A stretch of DNA of 64,000 nucleotides. It comes from Ferribacterium limneticum. Lineage in GTDB: Bacteria; Pseudomonadota; Gammaproteobacteria; Burkholderiales; Rhodocyclaceae. A program made the translations under genes and the position numbers. Below are positions 53,269 to 62,904 of the stretch, piece after piece. Below the pieces are notes generated by a model that saw only the letters and a program-made list of their open reading frames with translations, was not told the origin of the DNA and ran no database searches. Every line of letters begins with the position of its first letter. Positions within the stretch are counted from its first letter, which is position 1. The stretch spans positions 2,354,001 through 2,418,000 of the forward strand of contig NZ_CP075190.1 in assembly GCF_020510585.1 (NCBI RefSeq). The letters run 5' to 3'.

Positions 53269-53635
53269 TTTCGTAATCCCTGGTTAGTTATGGAAGCCTC
53301 AATTTACGGAAGGCCCAACCTCAGGAGAACGACGTATTTTTTATTTCCTTATGCGTAACCGGGCATATTTCGATCAAACCGTTGCACCGACGTTCGACGG
53401 GCGCTTGCCAGAAGCGACCTGCGTTTCCAGCCTACATTTTTCGCCAAGGGGCCGTCTTACCTATCAGGGGCACGGGATTGAAACCGTCAACAATCGCGGG
53501 GCGGCAGCATGGGCGGGCAAAGGCGTGAATTCCCGATCTTCATTGCCATGATCTGCGGCACACTGTTGGAATACGTTTAAACGATTCGTCGGGAACAGAT
53601 TGTGGAGCGCATTTCCCATTTTCTCGCCTCAAAAA
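53269..53635. other. Intergenic region upstream of sbp
   Basis: The A/T-rich stretch 53330-53355 is the likely sbp promoter region. The short open frame at 53351-53551 lacks a Shine-Dalgarno sequence and protein-like composition, so I do not call it. Nothing else recognised. Confidence 0.5.
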
Positions 53636-53661
53636 GCAAAAAGGCCAATCAGAGATTGGCC
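53636..53661 (-). terminator. Terminator of the tRNA-Arg pair
   Basis: Stem GGCCAATC/GATTGGCC with an AGA loop, followed on the minus strand by CTTTTTGC. Confidence 0.8.
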
Positions 53662-53687
53662 TAAACGCTTTGGAGTACAGTTTTATT

Positions 53688-53764
53688 TGGTGCGCCCGGA
53701 GCGATTCGAACGCCCGACCCCTTGGTTCGTAGCCAAGTACTCTATCCAGCTGAGCTACGGGCGC
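53688..53764 (-). tRNA. tRNA-Arg (anticodon ACG), second of two
   Basis: 77 nt. Acceptor arms GCGCCCG/CGGGCGC with encoded ACCA end; anticodon stem CTTGG/CCAAG around loop CTACGAA; T-arm GTTCGAATC. Reads CGN arginine codons after A34 to inosine change. Sequence identical in the tRNA body to the copy at 53825. Confidence 0.96.
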
Positions 53765-53824
53765 ACACCTAAACTGCTTTTTACTGATTTGCCGAAATTT
53801 TCAACCTTCGGCGGGTTGTTCTTC

Positions 53825-53901
53825 TGGTGCGCCCGGAGCGATTCGAACGCCCGACCCCTTGGTTCGTAGCCAAGTACTCTATCCAGCTGAGCTACGGGCG
53901 C
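53825..53901 (-). tRNA. tRNA-Arg (anticodon ACG), first of two
   Basis: 77 nt, same body as the neighbouring copy, separated by 60 bp. Both are on the minus strand and probably one transcript. A tandem duplicate likely raises tRNA dosage. Confidence 0.96.
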
Positions 53902-53966
53902 ACTGTCAGAGCGGCGCATTATACGGACACCGGCGTAGAATGCAAGGTTTCCGCCGAAAAAAGCTG

Positions 53967-54233
53967 ATGTCTTTTTCCTTCATTCGCATGCCGAAATACC
54001 CCGAGTGCTGGTCGAGTTGCGGCTCGTGCGCGAGCGGCGACATCTTCATTCTGGAGTTGCTGGTGAAGCATGGCGACAGGGTGGAGCGCGACGACAATAT
54101 TTTGACGCTGGAAACCGGCAAGGTGGCGCTGGACATTCCCAGCCCGCAAGCGGGCCGGGTGGTTCAAATCCACGTTACAGAGGGCGATACAGTCGCCGAA
54201 GGCGCGCTACTGGTAACTCTGGAATCAGACTGA
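53967..54233 (+). CDS. Free-standing lipoyl/biotinyl-domain protein (88 aa)
   Basis: The ATG at 53967 gives MSFSFIRMPKYPECWSSCGS. The rest is a single biotinyl/lipoyl domain: GDIFILELLVKHGDRVERDDNILTLETGKVALDIPSPQAGRVVQIHVTEGDTVAEGALLV. The attachment Lys lies in ETGKVALDIP, matching the lipoyl motif (E-T-D/G-K-A/V). No acyltransferase or carboxylase gene is adjacent. The extra CGSC near the N-terminus is unusual. It might carry lipoyl for a distant complex or act in sulfur-carrier chemistry; unknown. Confidence 0.75.
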   Translation: MSFSFIRMPKYPECWSSCGSCASGDIFILELLVKHGDRVERDDNILTLETGKVALDIPSPQAGRVVQIHVTEGDTVAEGALLVTLESD

Positions 54234-54269
54234 ATAGCGCCTTCAGGAAGCTGGAACCGCCCTCTTCCC

Positions 54270-54611
54270 TCACTTTGGGAGATCGACCTCCATGGCGTTG
54301 CGCACTTCACGCACGCCACGCACGCCGCTGGCGAGGTCGAGCGCCCGGCGCAGCGCATGTTCGTCGGGCACCGAGCCGCCAACGGTAACGACGGCGGATT
54401 TGGCGAAAATGCGGAATTGCGAACCGGCCAGGCCGATGTCAGTGCGCAGCAGGGTTTCGACCTTGTCGGTGAGCGCCGCGTCCTGCGCTTCGGTGTTGGC
54501 CACCATGGCGGCCAGCAGTTGCGGGTCGTCGGTGGCGAATGCGGAAAGGCCGAGGCCGGCAAAGGTGGCTGCAGCAGTGATGCTGGCGACCATAAGGTGA
54601 CGTTTGAACAT
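54270..54611 (-). CDS. Exported BON-domain protein
   Basis: 113 residues with signal peptide (SITAAATFAGLGLSAFA). One BON domain in the C-terminal two thirds: LTDKVETLLRTDIGLAGSQFRIFAKSAVVTVGGSVPDEHALRRALDLASGVRGVREVRNAMEV. BON domains of OsmY-type periplasmic proteins bind lipids or envelope components and often respond to stress. Monocistronic, convergent with the lipoyl-domain gene. Exact role unknown. Confidence 0.85.
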   Translation of the reverse strand: MFKRHLMVASITAAATFAGLGLSAFATDDPQLLAAMVANTEAQDAALTDKVETLLRTDIGLAGSQFRIFAKSAVVTVGGSVPDEHALRRALDLASGVRGVREVRNAMEVDLPK

Positions 54612-54819
54612 GGCTATTCCCTTTTATTGTTGATTGCCATCAGGCTATTGCGAAGTCCGTGCCAGCTATCAATTTTCTATTTAAATCAATAAATTACGCT
54701 GAACGTTTGTTTTTGGCGATGGGCATTCCGTCGTGCGGCAACGACAGCTGTTTTGGGCGCGAGCCGGAAATCTCCGAGAAACCGTCATCCGCGCGGACGG
54801 AGATGACTGAGCTGTTTCC

Positions 54820-56229
54820 CTAAGTCACGGCCGGCTTGTCTCCGCCTGACGGCGGGCTATCGCCTTCGCTGCGGAACATGGCTGGCGTCAGGTCGTGTTT
54901 CTGCAACAGGCGGTAGAACTCTGTCCGGTTGCGTTCGGCCAGACGGGCGGCGTCGGCGACGTTGCCGTCAGTCAGTTTGAGGAGCTGGACGAGGTAGTTG
55001 CGCTCAAAGCGCTGCTTGGCTTCGGCGTAATTGAGGGCATCCATGACCGGCACGCGCAGGGCGCGCTGGACGAGGGTGAGCGGGATGAGCGGCGTCGAGG
55101 TCAGCGCGCAGCTTTGTTCGACGACGTTGAACAGTTGCCGGACATTGCCCGGCCAGGCAGCCGTGGCCAGCGCTTCAAGGGCTTCGGGGGCGAAGCCGTT
55201 GACCGGCTTGCCGTATTTGCCGGCGAGCAGCTGGACGAAATGCAGGGCGAGCAACGGGATGTCCTCGCGTCGCTCGTCGAGGCGCGGCAGGTTGAGCGAG
55301 ACGACGTCGAGACGGTAGTAGAGGTCTTCGCGGAACTGGCCTTGGGCCATGGCGAGATCAAGATCGCGATGGGTCGCCGAGAGCAGACGGACATCGACCG
55401 GCTCGGCCTTGGTCGTGCCGACCGGGCGCACGACGCGTTCCTGCAGCACGCGCAGCAGCTTGACCTGGAGGGCGAGCGGCATGTCGCCGATTTCGTCGAG
55501 GAAGAGCGTGCCGCCGTTGGCGGTCTGGAACAGGCCGACGCGACTGGCGCCGGCGCCGGTGAAAGCGCCCTTGGCGTGGCCGAAGAGCTCGGATTCAAGC
55601 AGTTGTTCGGGAATGGCGCCGCAGTTGATGGCGACGAACGGCCCCTTGGCGCGCGGACTGGCGCGGTGGATGGCGCGGGCCAGCACCTCCTTGCCGGTGC
55701 CGCTTTCGCCGCGAATCAGAACGCTGGCGTCGGAGGCGGCGACCATGCGCGCTTCGGCCATCAGTTCGGCCATCTTGCTGCTGCGAAAAACCACGCCTTC
55801 CATCCAGGCGTCGTCGCCCTTCCCGGCTGCGCGTGGCTCGTCACCGGGATGCGAGGTCGGCGCCGAGAGTTGCAGGGCGCGGTCGATCTTTTCGAGCAGG
55901 ATCTGGCTGTCGAAAGGCTTGGTCAGGTAGCCGAAAACGCCGCGCGAGGTGGCGGCGACGGCATCGGGGATATTGCCGTGGGCGGTGAGCAGGATGACCG
56001 GCAGCGTTGGCCGGGTGCGGCGGATTTCCTCGAACAAGGCCAAGCCGTCCAGCCCGGGCAGGCGAACGTCGCTGACGACAACGCGCGGCGGATCGACGGC
56101 AATCTGAGCCAAGGCCTGCTCGGCCGAGCCGACGGCGGTGATCCGGAAGCCCTTGGCACGTAGGCGCATGGTCAGCAGCTTGAGAATGTCTTCGTCGTCA
56201 TCGACGACCAGTACGTGTGCGCCGGCCAT
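54820..56229 (-). CDS. glrR: GlrR (QseF) sigma-54-dependent response regulator
   Basis: 469 residues. Receiver domain 1-120 ([18 protein letters not shown]; phospho-Asp in [13 protein letters not shown]; Lys in YLTKPFD). AAA+ domain with Walker [16 protein letters not shown], sigma-54 loop GAFTGA and Walker [18 protein letters not shown]. Fis-type helix-turn-helix at the end ([28 protein letters not shown]). The order kinase-QseG-regulator equals the E. coli glrK-qseG-glrR operon. Two TGTC-N10-GACA sites, the GlrR motif, lie before the divergent bactofilin gene. Confidence 0.92.
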   Translation of the reverse strand: MAGAHVLVVDDDEDILKLLTMRLRAKGFRITAVGSAEQALAQIAVDPPRVVVSDVRLPGLDGLALFEEIRRTRPTLPVILLTAHGNIPDAVAATSRGVFGYLTKPFDSQILLEKIDRALQLSAPTSHPGDEPRAAGKGDDAWMEGVVFRSSKMAELMAEARMVAASDASVLIRGESGTGKEVLARAIHRASPRAKGPFVAINCGAIPEQLLESELFGHAKGAFTGAGASRVGLFQTANGGTLFLDEIGDMPLALQVKLLRVLQERVVRPVGTTKAEPVDVRLLSATHRDLDLAMAQGQFREDLYYRLDVVSLNLPRLDERREDIPLLALHFVQLLAGKYGKPVNGFAPEALEALATAAWPGNVRQLFNVVEQSCALTSTPLIPLTLVQRALRVPVMDALNYAEAKQRFERNYLVQLLKLTDGNVADAARLAERNRTEFYRLLQKHDLTPAMFRSEGDSPPSGGDKPAVT

Positions 56230-56777
56230 TACCGTTTTCCTCCGTTCGGACTGATTACGCGCGGGCGCGGGATCAGCGTTTGTTCGATATTGGCCAGGCT
56301 GTCGAGTTTTTCCTGCAGCTCGGTCGTCTTGCGCTGGCTGTCCTTCAATAGCTGGCCCTGTTTTTCCAGCTGGCTTTCGAGTTTCATGCGTTCCTGATAG
56401 TTGTCGGCGAGTTGCCGGGCCAGCGGATGAAACGAAACTGCTGCCGGTTCGGTCGATTTGAGAACGCCTTCGAGCAGCGCCAGCCCCTTGCCGAGATCCT
56501 GCTGGACGCGCGGATGCCCGAGCAACAGGGCCATCCTGACCTGCGTGAATGGCGTCTGCGGTACGGCGACGAGCACTGACCGTTCACGCCCCAGCTCGGC
56601 TGGCGTCATGCGCGACAGGCTCTGGTTATAGGCCAGTGCGGCCTCCGGGCTGGTGTCCTCGAGATGCAACTTTCTGGCCAGCGGGCCGGAAGCGCAGCCT
56701 GCTACGGTCAACCCGAAAAAAAGGCCAAAAATGAAAACCGCCACGCGGCGGGAAAACATCGGGTATTTACTGCTCAT
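56229..56777 (-). CDS. qseG: QseG-like outer-membrane lipoprotein
   Basis: 182 residues from MSSKYPMFSRRV at 56777, overlapping the kinase stop by 11 bp (MFSRRV at 56759 is an alternative start). The signal peptide AVFIFGLFFGLTVAGCASGP has lipobox TVAGC. Then ALAYNQSLSRMTPAELGRER and a coiled coil (YQERMKLESQLEKQGQLLKDSQRKTTELQEKLDSL). In enterobacteria QseG tethers to and activates the kinase. The hydrophobic core of the signal peptide is encoded by a copy of the dispersed repeat. The stop overlaps the glrR start. Confidence 0.85.
   Translation of the reverse strand: MSSKYPMFSRRVAVFIFGLFFGLTVAGCASGPLARKLHLEDTSPEAALAYNQSLSRMTPAELGRERSVLVAVPQTPFTQVRMALLLGHPRVQQDLGKGLALLEGVLKSTEPAAVSFHPLARQLADNYQERMKLESQLEKQGQLLKDSQRKTTELQEKLDSLANIEQTLIPRPRVISPNGGKR
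56699..56738 (+). repeat. Dispersed repeat, copy 10, forming the QseG signal peptide
   Basis: CTGCTACGGTCAACCCGAAA, then AAAAGGCCAAAAATGAAAA. Read on the minus strand in frame it encodes FIFGLFFGLTVAG. Confidence 0.78.
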
Positions 56778-58170
56778 CAGGTATTTCCACACAAAAATGG
56801 GCGCCCGTTTGTTGCGGGACGAGGTACACCGTGCCCCCCATCGCCCGCACCAGTTCGCGCACGATGGACAGCCCGACGCCGCTGCCCTGGCGCGGCGCCG
56901 GCGCGACGCGCTGCCCCTGGACAAAGGGCTCGAAGATGCGTTGCCGGTCTTCTTCGGCGATGCCTGGCCCCTGATCGACACACTCGAAGCGCAAGAGGCC
57001 TTCAATGTGGCTGACCGAGAGGTGGATTTCACCGTTTTCCGGGCTGAAGTCGATGGCGTTGGATAACAGATTGTCGAGAACGACCGTCATTTTCTCGGCG
57101 TCGAGCATGGCCGTTTCCTGCGAGGATTCGATGACGATCTTCAACTGCCGCGACTGGCTGTGCAGTTCGCGGCGCTGGACAACGGTGCTGAGCAGCTTGC
57201 GCAGCCGGGTCGGGGCAATTTGCAGGCGACGCGCCTCGAAGGCGGCGGCATTGAGCGTCAGCAGGCTCTCGATTTGCTGCTGCAGGCTGATCACGTTGTG
57301 CTGGAGGATATCGACCACCTCGCGCTGCCCTGCCGCCAAAGGTCCGGGGACTTCCTCGCGGAGCAAGGAGACGCCTTCCTTCAGTGCCGTCAGCGGCGTT
57401 TTCAGTTCGTGCGAGACATGGCGCAAGGCCCGCTCGCGGTCAGCCTCCAGCTCGGCCAGGCGCTGACGCAACCAGTCCAGCCGCTTGCCGAGCTGGCGCA
57501 AGTCGGCCGGGCCACCGACGGTGACGGCCTCATCGAAACGGCTGGCGCCGAGCCGGATGATCGCCTGCTCTAGATGACGCACCGGCCGCACCAGCCACCA
57601 GCCCATAGCCAGCGCGACGAGCAGTGCGCCACAGAGGGCCAGGGCTATGCGCCCGCCCAAACGCAAGCGGTTGGTCTCGAGATCTTCAAGCGACTTACGA
57701 TTCTGCCCTTCGATCCAGCGTTGTCCAGCCTGCTTCAACAGACCGTCAAGCTCGGCCATGCGGGCCAACAGGGGAATGATCTCGGCCTGCGGAATGTTCT
57801 GTTCAAGACCGCTGCGCAGCGCCTCGGCCACCATGCGCCAACCGCCAAGCAAGGGCAGGAGCGGTTCGGCGGCCAGCGTATCGAGCCGATCGACGACCGC
57901 CAGCGATTGACTGAGGTGTTCGTCAAAACGCTGGCGGAAAACCGGGTTATCGAGCACCAGATATTGCCGCGCGCTGCGTTCGATATCGATGGTGCGCTCG
58001 CCAAGTTCCTGGATCGACGCCGTCAACTGGATGGCCTGCTCACTGCTGCGCCGGCTCTGATCGACCAGGCGCTCTACTACCAACCAGCTCTGCACCGCCG
58101 CGCCGCCAAGCAGCAAAACAATCAGGGCAAAGCCAAGCAACATCCCCTGACGAAAGGAAATTCGATTCAT
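56767..58170 (-). CDS. glrK: GlrK (QseE) sensor histidine kinase
   Basis: 467 residues from ATG 58170 (a GTG 6 bp earlier is possible). Two membrane helices (GMLLGFALIVLLLGGAAVQSWL; IALALCGALLVALAMGWWLV) flank a periplasmic helical sensor domain; then HAMP-like, phospho-acceptor His in RHVSHELKTPLTALKEG, and ATP-binding motifs NLLSNAIDFSPENGEI, DQGPGIAEEDRQRIFEPF and GSGVGLSIVRELVRAMGG. Phosphorylates GlrR. In enterobacteria the system senses envelope or hormone-like signals and controls the small RNA glmY; here the visible target is a bactofilin gene. Confidence 0.9.
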   Translation of the reverse strand: MNRISFRQGMLLGFALIVLLLGGAAVQSWLVVERLVDQSRRSSEQAIQLTASIQELGERTIDIERSARQYLVLDNPVFRQRFDEHLSQSLAVVDRLDTLAAEPLLPLLGGWRMVAEALRSGLEQNIPQAEIIPLLARMAELDGLLKQAGQRWIEGQNRKSLEDLETNRLRLGGRIALALCGALLVALAMGWWLVRPVRHLEQAIIRLGASRFDEAVTVGGPADLRQLGKRLDWLRQRLAELEADRERALRHVSHELKTPLTALKEGVSLLREEVPGPLAAGQREVVDILQHNVISLQQQIESLLTLNAAAFEARRLQIAPTRLRKLLSTVVQRRELHSQSRQLKIVIESSQETAMLDAEKMTVVLDNLLSNAIDFSPENGEIHLSVSHIEGLLRFECVDQGPGIAEEDRQRIFEPFVQGQRVAPAPRQGSGVGLSIVRELVRAMGGTVYLVPQQTGAHFCVEIPDEQ

Positions 58171-58303
58171 CGGCACCCTGTGTCTTAAAACTGAAGTTTA
58201 AACCGCCATGCAGGCGAGGACGGCTGTGCGCGCGCTGAAAAAACACGCTCCGCAACCGCCACGCAGACCATTTTATTACTTACAAATCAATGAATTAAAA
58301 ATA

Positions 58304-58321
58304 TGTCGCAATTTAACGACA
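58304..58321. promoter_or_regulatory. GlrR binding site 1
   Basis: TGTCGCAATTTAACGACA, an exact TGTC-N10-GACA. It lies 141 bp upstream of the -24 element, in the glrK-bactofilin gap. Confidence 0.75.
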
Positions 58322-58369
58322 GCCTTCTGATCTAGATTAGCTGCCTTTGCCGGGAAAACCAAAAATATC

Positions 58370-58387
58370 TGTCGTAATTTCACGACA
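58370..58387. promoter_or_regulatory. GlrR binding site 2
   Basis: TGTCGTAATTTCACGACA, an exact TGTC-N10-GACA; its middle is almost that of site 1. The 66-bp spacing puts both on the same face of the helix. It is 75 bp upstream of the -24 element. Confidence 0.78.
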
Positions 58388-58461
58388 GATATAGGCAACG
58401 AATCACGAACCAGCTTTTAATATAAGTCGTAAGCCATTGATTAAACTACACCGTATTGACA

Positions 58462-58477
58462 TGGCACGCTTATCGCA
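58462..58477 (+). promoter_or_regulatory. Sigma-54 promoter of the bactofilin gene
   Basis: TGGCACGCTTATCGCA: perfect -24 half, GG and GC 10 bases apart, -12 half TCGCA. The ATG is 49 bp downstream. Confidence 0.8.
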
Positions 58478-58525
58478 ATGGAGTTCCGGTCCGACATTCA
58501 TCGAAACCTCAAGACGGGAGTCACC

Positions 58526-59092
58526 ATGTTCAACAAACCGATCCTCAACAACCGTAATGACGTCATCACCCGCAAGGAGGTCAACAACGTTCTGGGCAGC
58601 ACCACCCCCCTCAAGACTTCGGCAACGGAAACCAATCCAGCGCCAGCCACTGCCGCCGCCGCACCCGTCGCTCAGCCGGAGAAAGCTGAATCGCTGGCAG
58701 AAAACGTCATGGGTGCCCGCCTGATCGTCGGCCCGGATGTCAAACTGAAAGGCGCCGAAATTCTCGATTGCGACACACTGGTTGTCGAAGGGCGCGTCGA
58801 GGCCACCATGGATAGCCGCGTGATCCGCATCGCCGAAAACGGTTCGTTCTCGGGCAAGGTCAGCATCGACATCGCCGAAATTCACGGCTGCTTCGAAGGC
58901 GAACTGACGGCGCGTTCGCAGCTGATCATCCACGCTACCGGCAAGGTCACCGGCAAGATCCGTTACGGCAAGCTGGTGATCGACGAAGGCGGCGAGCTGT
59001 GTGGCGACATCAACGCCCTGTCAGCCGAAAAGGCGACGCCGTTTCACCTCCGAGACGAACCGGTCAAGTCGCTTAGCGCAATTGCCGGTTGA
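58526..59092 (+). CDS. Bactofilin (polymer-forming cytoskeletal protein)
   Basis: 188 residues; ATG after GGGAG at 5 bp. After a disordered Ala/Pro/Thr-rich N-terminal part (residues 20-60) comes a bactofilin beta-helix (about 62-165): ARLIVGPDVKLKGAEILDCDTLVVEGRVEATMDSRVIRIAENGSFSGKVSIDIAEIHGCFEGELTARSQLIIHATGKVTGKIRYGKLVIDEGGELCGDI. Bactofilins polymerise without nucleotides and organise envelope or polysaccharide synthesis. Under a sigma-54 promoter with two GlrR sites, so likely activated by GlrKR. Confidence 0.9.
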   Translation: MFNKPILNNRNDVITRKEVNNVLGSTTPLKTSATETNPAPATAAAAPVAQPEKAESLAENVMGARLIVGPDVKLKGAEILDCDTLVVEGRVEATMDSRVIRIAENGSFSGKVSIDIAEIHGCFEGELTARSQLIIHATGKVTGKIRYGKLVIDEGGELCGDINALSAEKATPFHLRDEPVKSLSAIAG

Positions 59093-59115
59093 TAACTTTA
59101 TTTATTGATCATAGA

Positions 59116-59757
59116 ATGCGACCTATGCAGAAAGTCATACCTTCGAGTTCCAAGCTCGTTCCGGGTTTCATGTCAGCATTCATGCTGCCGGACCGGCTTG
59201 GCTCATCGCTTGGTTCAGGTGGGGCTTTTGAGCCACCGGAACTGAAGGTCGCCCCGGCTGTCACCTACCACCAGCACCGTGCCTGCAGCGCCTTGGTGCG
59301 CCGCATGTACGCCTGGCGTGGTTACCGGACGTCGCCGGCACGACAGCTGATCGAAGACCCGAATCATGCGACGCTGGGGGCCTGGATGGAGGGCGAACTG
59401 GTAGCGACGCTGACCACTTCCCGCGATTCCAGCGCCGGCCTGCTCGCCGACAATCTCTACGCCGAGGAACTGGCCGGGCTGCGCAAGCCGTCCCGCATTC
59501 TCTGCGAAGTGACAAGGCTGGCGGTCGATGTGGATTCTCATGATCCCGAATTGCTCAAATCGCTTTTCCGGTCGAGTTATCAGTACGCCCGCGCAATTTT
59601 TGGCGTGACGGACGCGGTCATCGAAGTCAATCCGCGTCACGCCGCCTACTACCGCCGGGAATTCGGCTTTTCGCAGATCGGCTCCGTTCGCACCTGCCCC
59701 CGGGTCAATGCGCCGGCCGTGCTGCTGCACCGTCCGCTGGGCAATCTTCACTTCTAG
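59116..59757 (+). CDS. FeeM-like N-acyl amino acid synthase/GNAT-fold acyltransferase
   Basis: About 213 residues from MRPMQKVIPSS; the start is uncertain because no clear Shine-Dalgarno precedes any candidate. The core is acyltransferase-like: RRMYAWRGYRTSPARQLIEDPNHATLGAWMEGELVATLTTSRDSSAGLLADNLYAEELAGLRKPSRILCEVTRLAVD and NPRHAAYYRREFGF. This matches the FeeM domain, related to autoinducer synthases, which joins acyl chains to amino acids; related proteins accompany exosortase systems. It follows the bactofilin gene by 23 bp and probably shares its transcript. Product unknown. Confidence 0.72.
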   Translation: MRPMQKVIPSSSKLVPGFMSAFMLPDRLGSSLGSGGAFEPPELKVAPAVTYHQHRACSALVRRMYAWRGYRTSPARQLIEDPNHATLGAWMEGELVATLTTSRDSSAGLLADNLYAEELAGLRKPSRILCEVTRLAVDVDSHDPELLKSLFRSSYQYARAIFGVTDAVIEVNPRHAAYYRREFGFSQIGSVRTCPRVNAPAVLLHRPLGNLHF

Positions 59758-59771
59758 CTTCCACGTCATTC

Positions 59772-59821
59772 CAACGCAAATGGCCAGCCTCCGAGCTTCG
59801 GGAGGCTGGCCATTTGCGTTG
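59772..59821. terminator. Perfect 21-bp stem hairpin before ettA
   Basis: Arms 59772-59792 and 59801-59821 are exact complements around loop GAGCTTCG. There is no T-run after it. It lies 14 bp past the acyltransferase stop, 51 bp before ettA, and probably ends or stabilises the upstream transcript. Confidence 0.6.
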
Positions 59822-59872
59822 AAGGGCCGTAGACTCGCGCATCATTAATATTTACGACTACAGGTAGGTTCA

Positions 59873-61537
<1,665 letters not shown>

Positions 61538-61550
61538 AAACGAATGGCCG

Positions 61551-61588
61551 GAATTTCAATTTCGGCCATTTTTCCCGGTTGACCGTGG
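61551..61588 (-). repeat. Dispersed repeat, copy 11
   Basis: Minus strand CACGGTCAACCGGGAAAAAT, then GGCCGAAATTGAAATTC. It lies just past the ettA stop. Confidence 0.8.
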
Positions 61589-61614
61589 AAACCACGCTCC
61601 CGGAAGCACAACGC

Positions 61615-61644
61615 AAAACGGGCGCCGCTTGGCGCCCGTTTTTT
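61615..61644 (+). terminator. Rho-independent terminator of ettA
   Basis: Stem AAAACGGGCGCC/GGCGCCCGTTTT around loop GCTT, followed by further T. Confidence 0.92.
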
Positions 61645-61685
61645 CTTCTTCCCCCCGCCAATGCGGAAGGCTGAAACCTGAAATC

Positions 61686-61964
61686 TTAGTGCTTGAGGCT
61701 GGCGGAGAAAACCGCCTTGGACTTCTCGGAAAAATGGAATTCGTTGAAAGCGCGAGCGATTTCGGCTTCGTTGCGGCCTTCGGACTGATCTTCGAAGCTG
61801 ATACCGATGATCTTGCCGTTGGCGGCCAGGGTCTGGAAGGCGAAACGCCAGCGTTGTGCTTCAGCCAGCCGCTCGCGCAGTTCGGCTTCGTTGGAAATCG
61901 TAATACCGGCTTTCTTCAGGGAATCCAGGAATTGATCGAAGGATTCGTTGCTCAGACTGCCCAT
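61686..61964 (-). CDS. Small hypothetical protein (92 aa)
   Basis: ATG preceded by CGGAGA at 8 bp. Hydrophilic protein, helical at first (NESFDQFLDSLKKAGITISNEAELRERLAEAQRW), then a strand-rich middle (RFAFQTLAANGKIIGISFED) and EGRNEAEIARAFNEFHFSEKSKAVF. No signal or membrane segment. The pattern of a helical N-terminus resembles Nif11-like proteins, but too weakly to assign. Convergent with ettA, divergent from the methyltransferase gene. Good start signals make it likely real. Confidence 0.65.
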   Translation of the reverse strand: MGSLSNESFDQFLDSLKKAGITISNEAELRERLAEAQRWRFAFQTLAANGKIIGISFEDQSEGRNEAEIARAFNEFHFSEKSKAVFSASLKH

Positions 61965-62076
61965 TTATCTATCTCCGTAGGTATGCGGTGTTTGATCACC
62001 ATGAGCCGTATAACGACTCGACTTTGATTCGGTTGACACGAAAGTGAGAGAAGTTTGAATGCGATAATGTCGCCCC

Positions 62077-62898
62077 ATGAAGAAGCCAAATACCACCGCC
62101 GAGATTCCTGAAATCCGTCCCGGGCAGTCCATCGAACTGCTCAAGGAACTCCACATCCTTACCCGTGACGGCAAGCTCAATCAGGACACGCGGCGCAAGC
62201 TCAAACAGGTCTATCACCTCTACCAGTTCATCGAACCGCTGCTGGATGGCGCCGAGACCCTGGTCGACCATGGGGCCGGCAAGTCCTATCTCGGTTTCAT
62301 CCTCTATGATTTATGTATCAAGGATCGTGCCAATGGAGAGATCATTGGCATAGAAACGCGCCAGGAACTCGTCGAAAAATCGCGCGAACTGGCCGCCAGG
62401 CTTGGCTTTGAGCGCATGCGCTTCCTCGCCTGCACGGTCGAGGACTCGCTGACCGCTGCGGAGCTGCCAGCCCAGGTCGATGTCGTGACAGCGCTACACG
62501 CCTGCAACACGGCGACCGACGACGCCATCCGTTTCGCCCTGACCAAGAACGCCCGCCATATTGTCCTCGTCCCTTGCTGTCAGGCCGAAGTAGCCGCCAC
62601 CATGCGGGCCAGAAAGAACGAATCGCTGTCGCAAAAACCGCTGTCCGAACTTTGGCGACACCCCATCCACACCCGCGAGCTCGGTAGCCACCTGACCAAC
62701 GTCCTGCGCTGCCTGCTGCTCGAATCGCACGGCTACGACGTCACCGTCACCGAGCTGGTTGGCTGGGAGCATTCGATGAAGAACGAATTGATCATCGCCA
62801 GCCAGCGTGGCAACCCGCGCAAAAACGCCCGCGAACGCGCCGAAGCCATCCTGCGTGAATTCAATATCGAAGAACTTGCTCCACGTTTCACGTACTAA
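62077..62898 (+). CDS. SAM-dependent methyltransferase
   Basis: 273 residues. Rossmann-type motif I is LVDHGAGKSYLGFILYDLC (D-x-G-x-G-K), then GEIIGIETRQELVEKSRELAARLGFERMRFLACTVED as the adenosine-binding acid region. VDVVTALHACNTATDDAIRFALTKNARHIVLVPCCQAEVAATM is typical of the Methyltransf_25/32-like group with HACxxATD. The substrate is not known; related proteins are thought to act on RNA or small molecules. It is 6 bp before the U32 gene and probably in its operon, which favours an RNA role. Confidence 0.82.
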   Translation: MKKPNTTAEIPEIRPGQSIELLKELHILTRDGKLNQDTRRKLKQVYHLYQFIEPLLDGAETLVDHGAGKSYLGFILYDLCIKDRANGEIIGIETRQELVEKSRELAARLGFERMRFLACTVEDSLTAAELPAQVDVVTALHACNTATDDAIRFALTKNARHIVLVPCCQAEVAATMRARKNESLSQKPLSELWRHPIHTRELGSHLTNVLRCLLLESHGYDVTVTELVGWEHSMKNELIIASQRGNPRKNARERAEAILREFNIEELAPRFTY

Positions 62899-62904
62899 GT
62901 CGCC

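Noticed and set aside
53351..53551. Short open frame upstream of sbp
   Set aside because: No Shine-Dalgarno sequence, covers the probable sbp promoter region, no recognisable domain.
53688..53901. Tandem tRNA-Arg genes as an integration site
   Set aside because: No integrase gene or direct repeat of a tRNA 3' end was found beside them; a simple gene duplication explains the pair.
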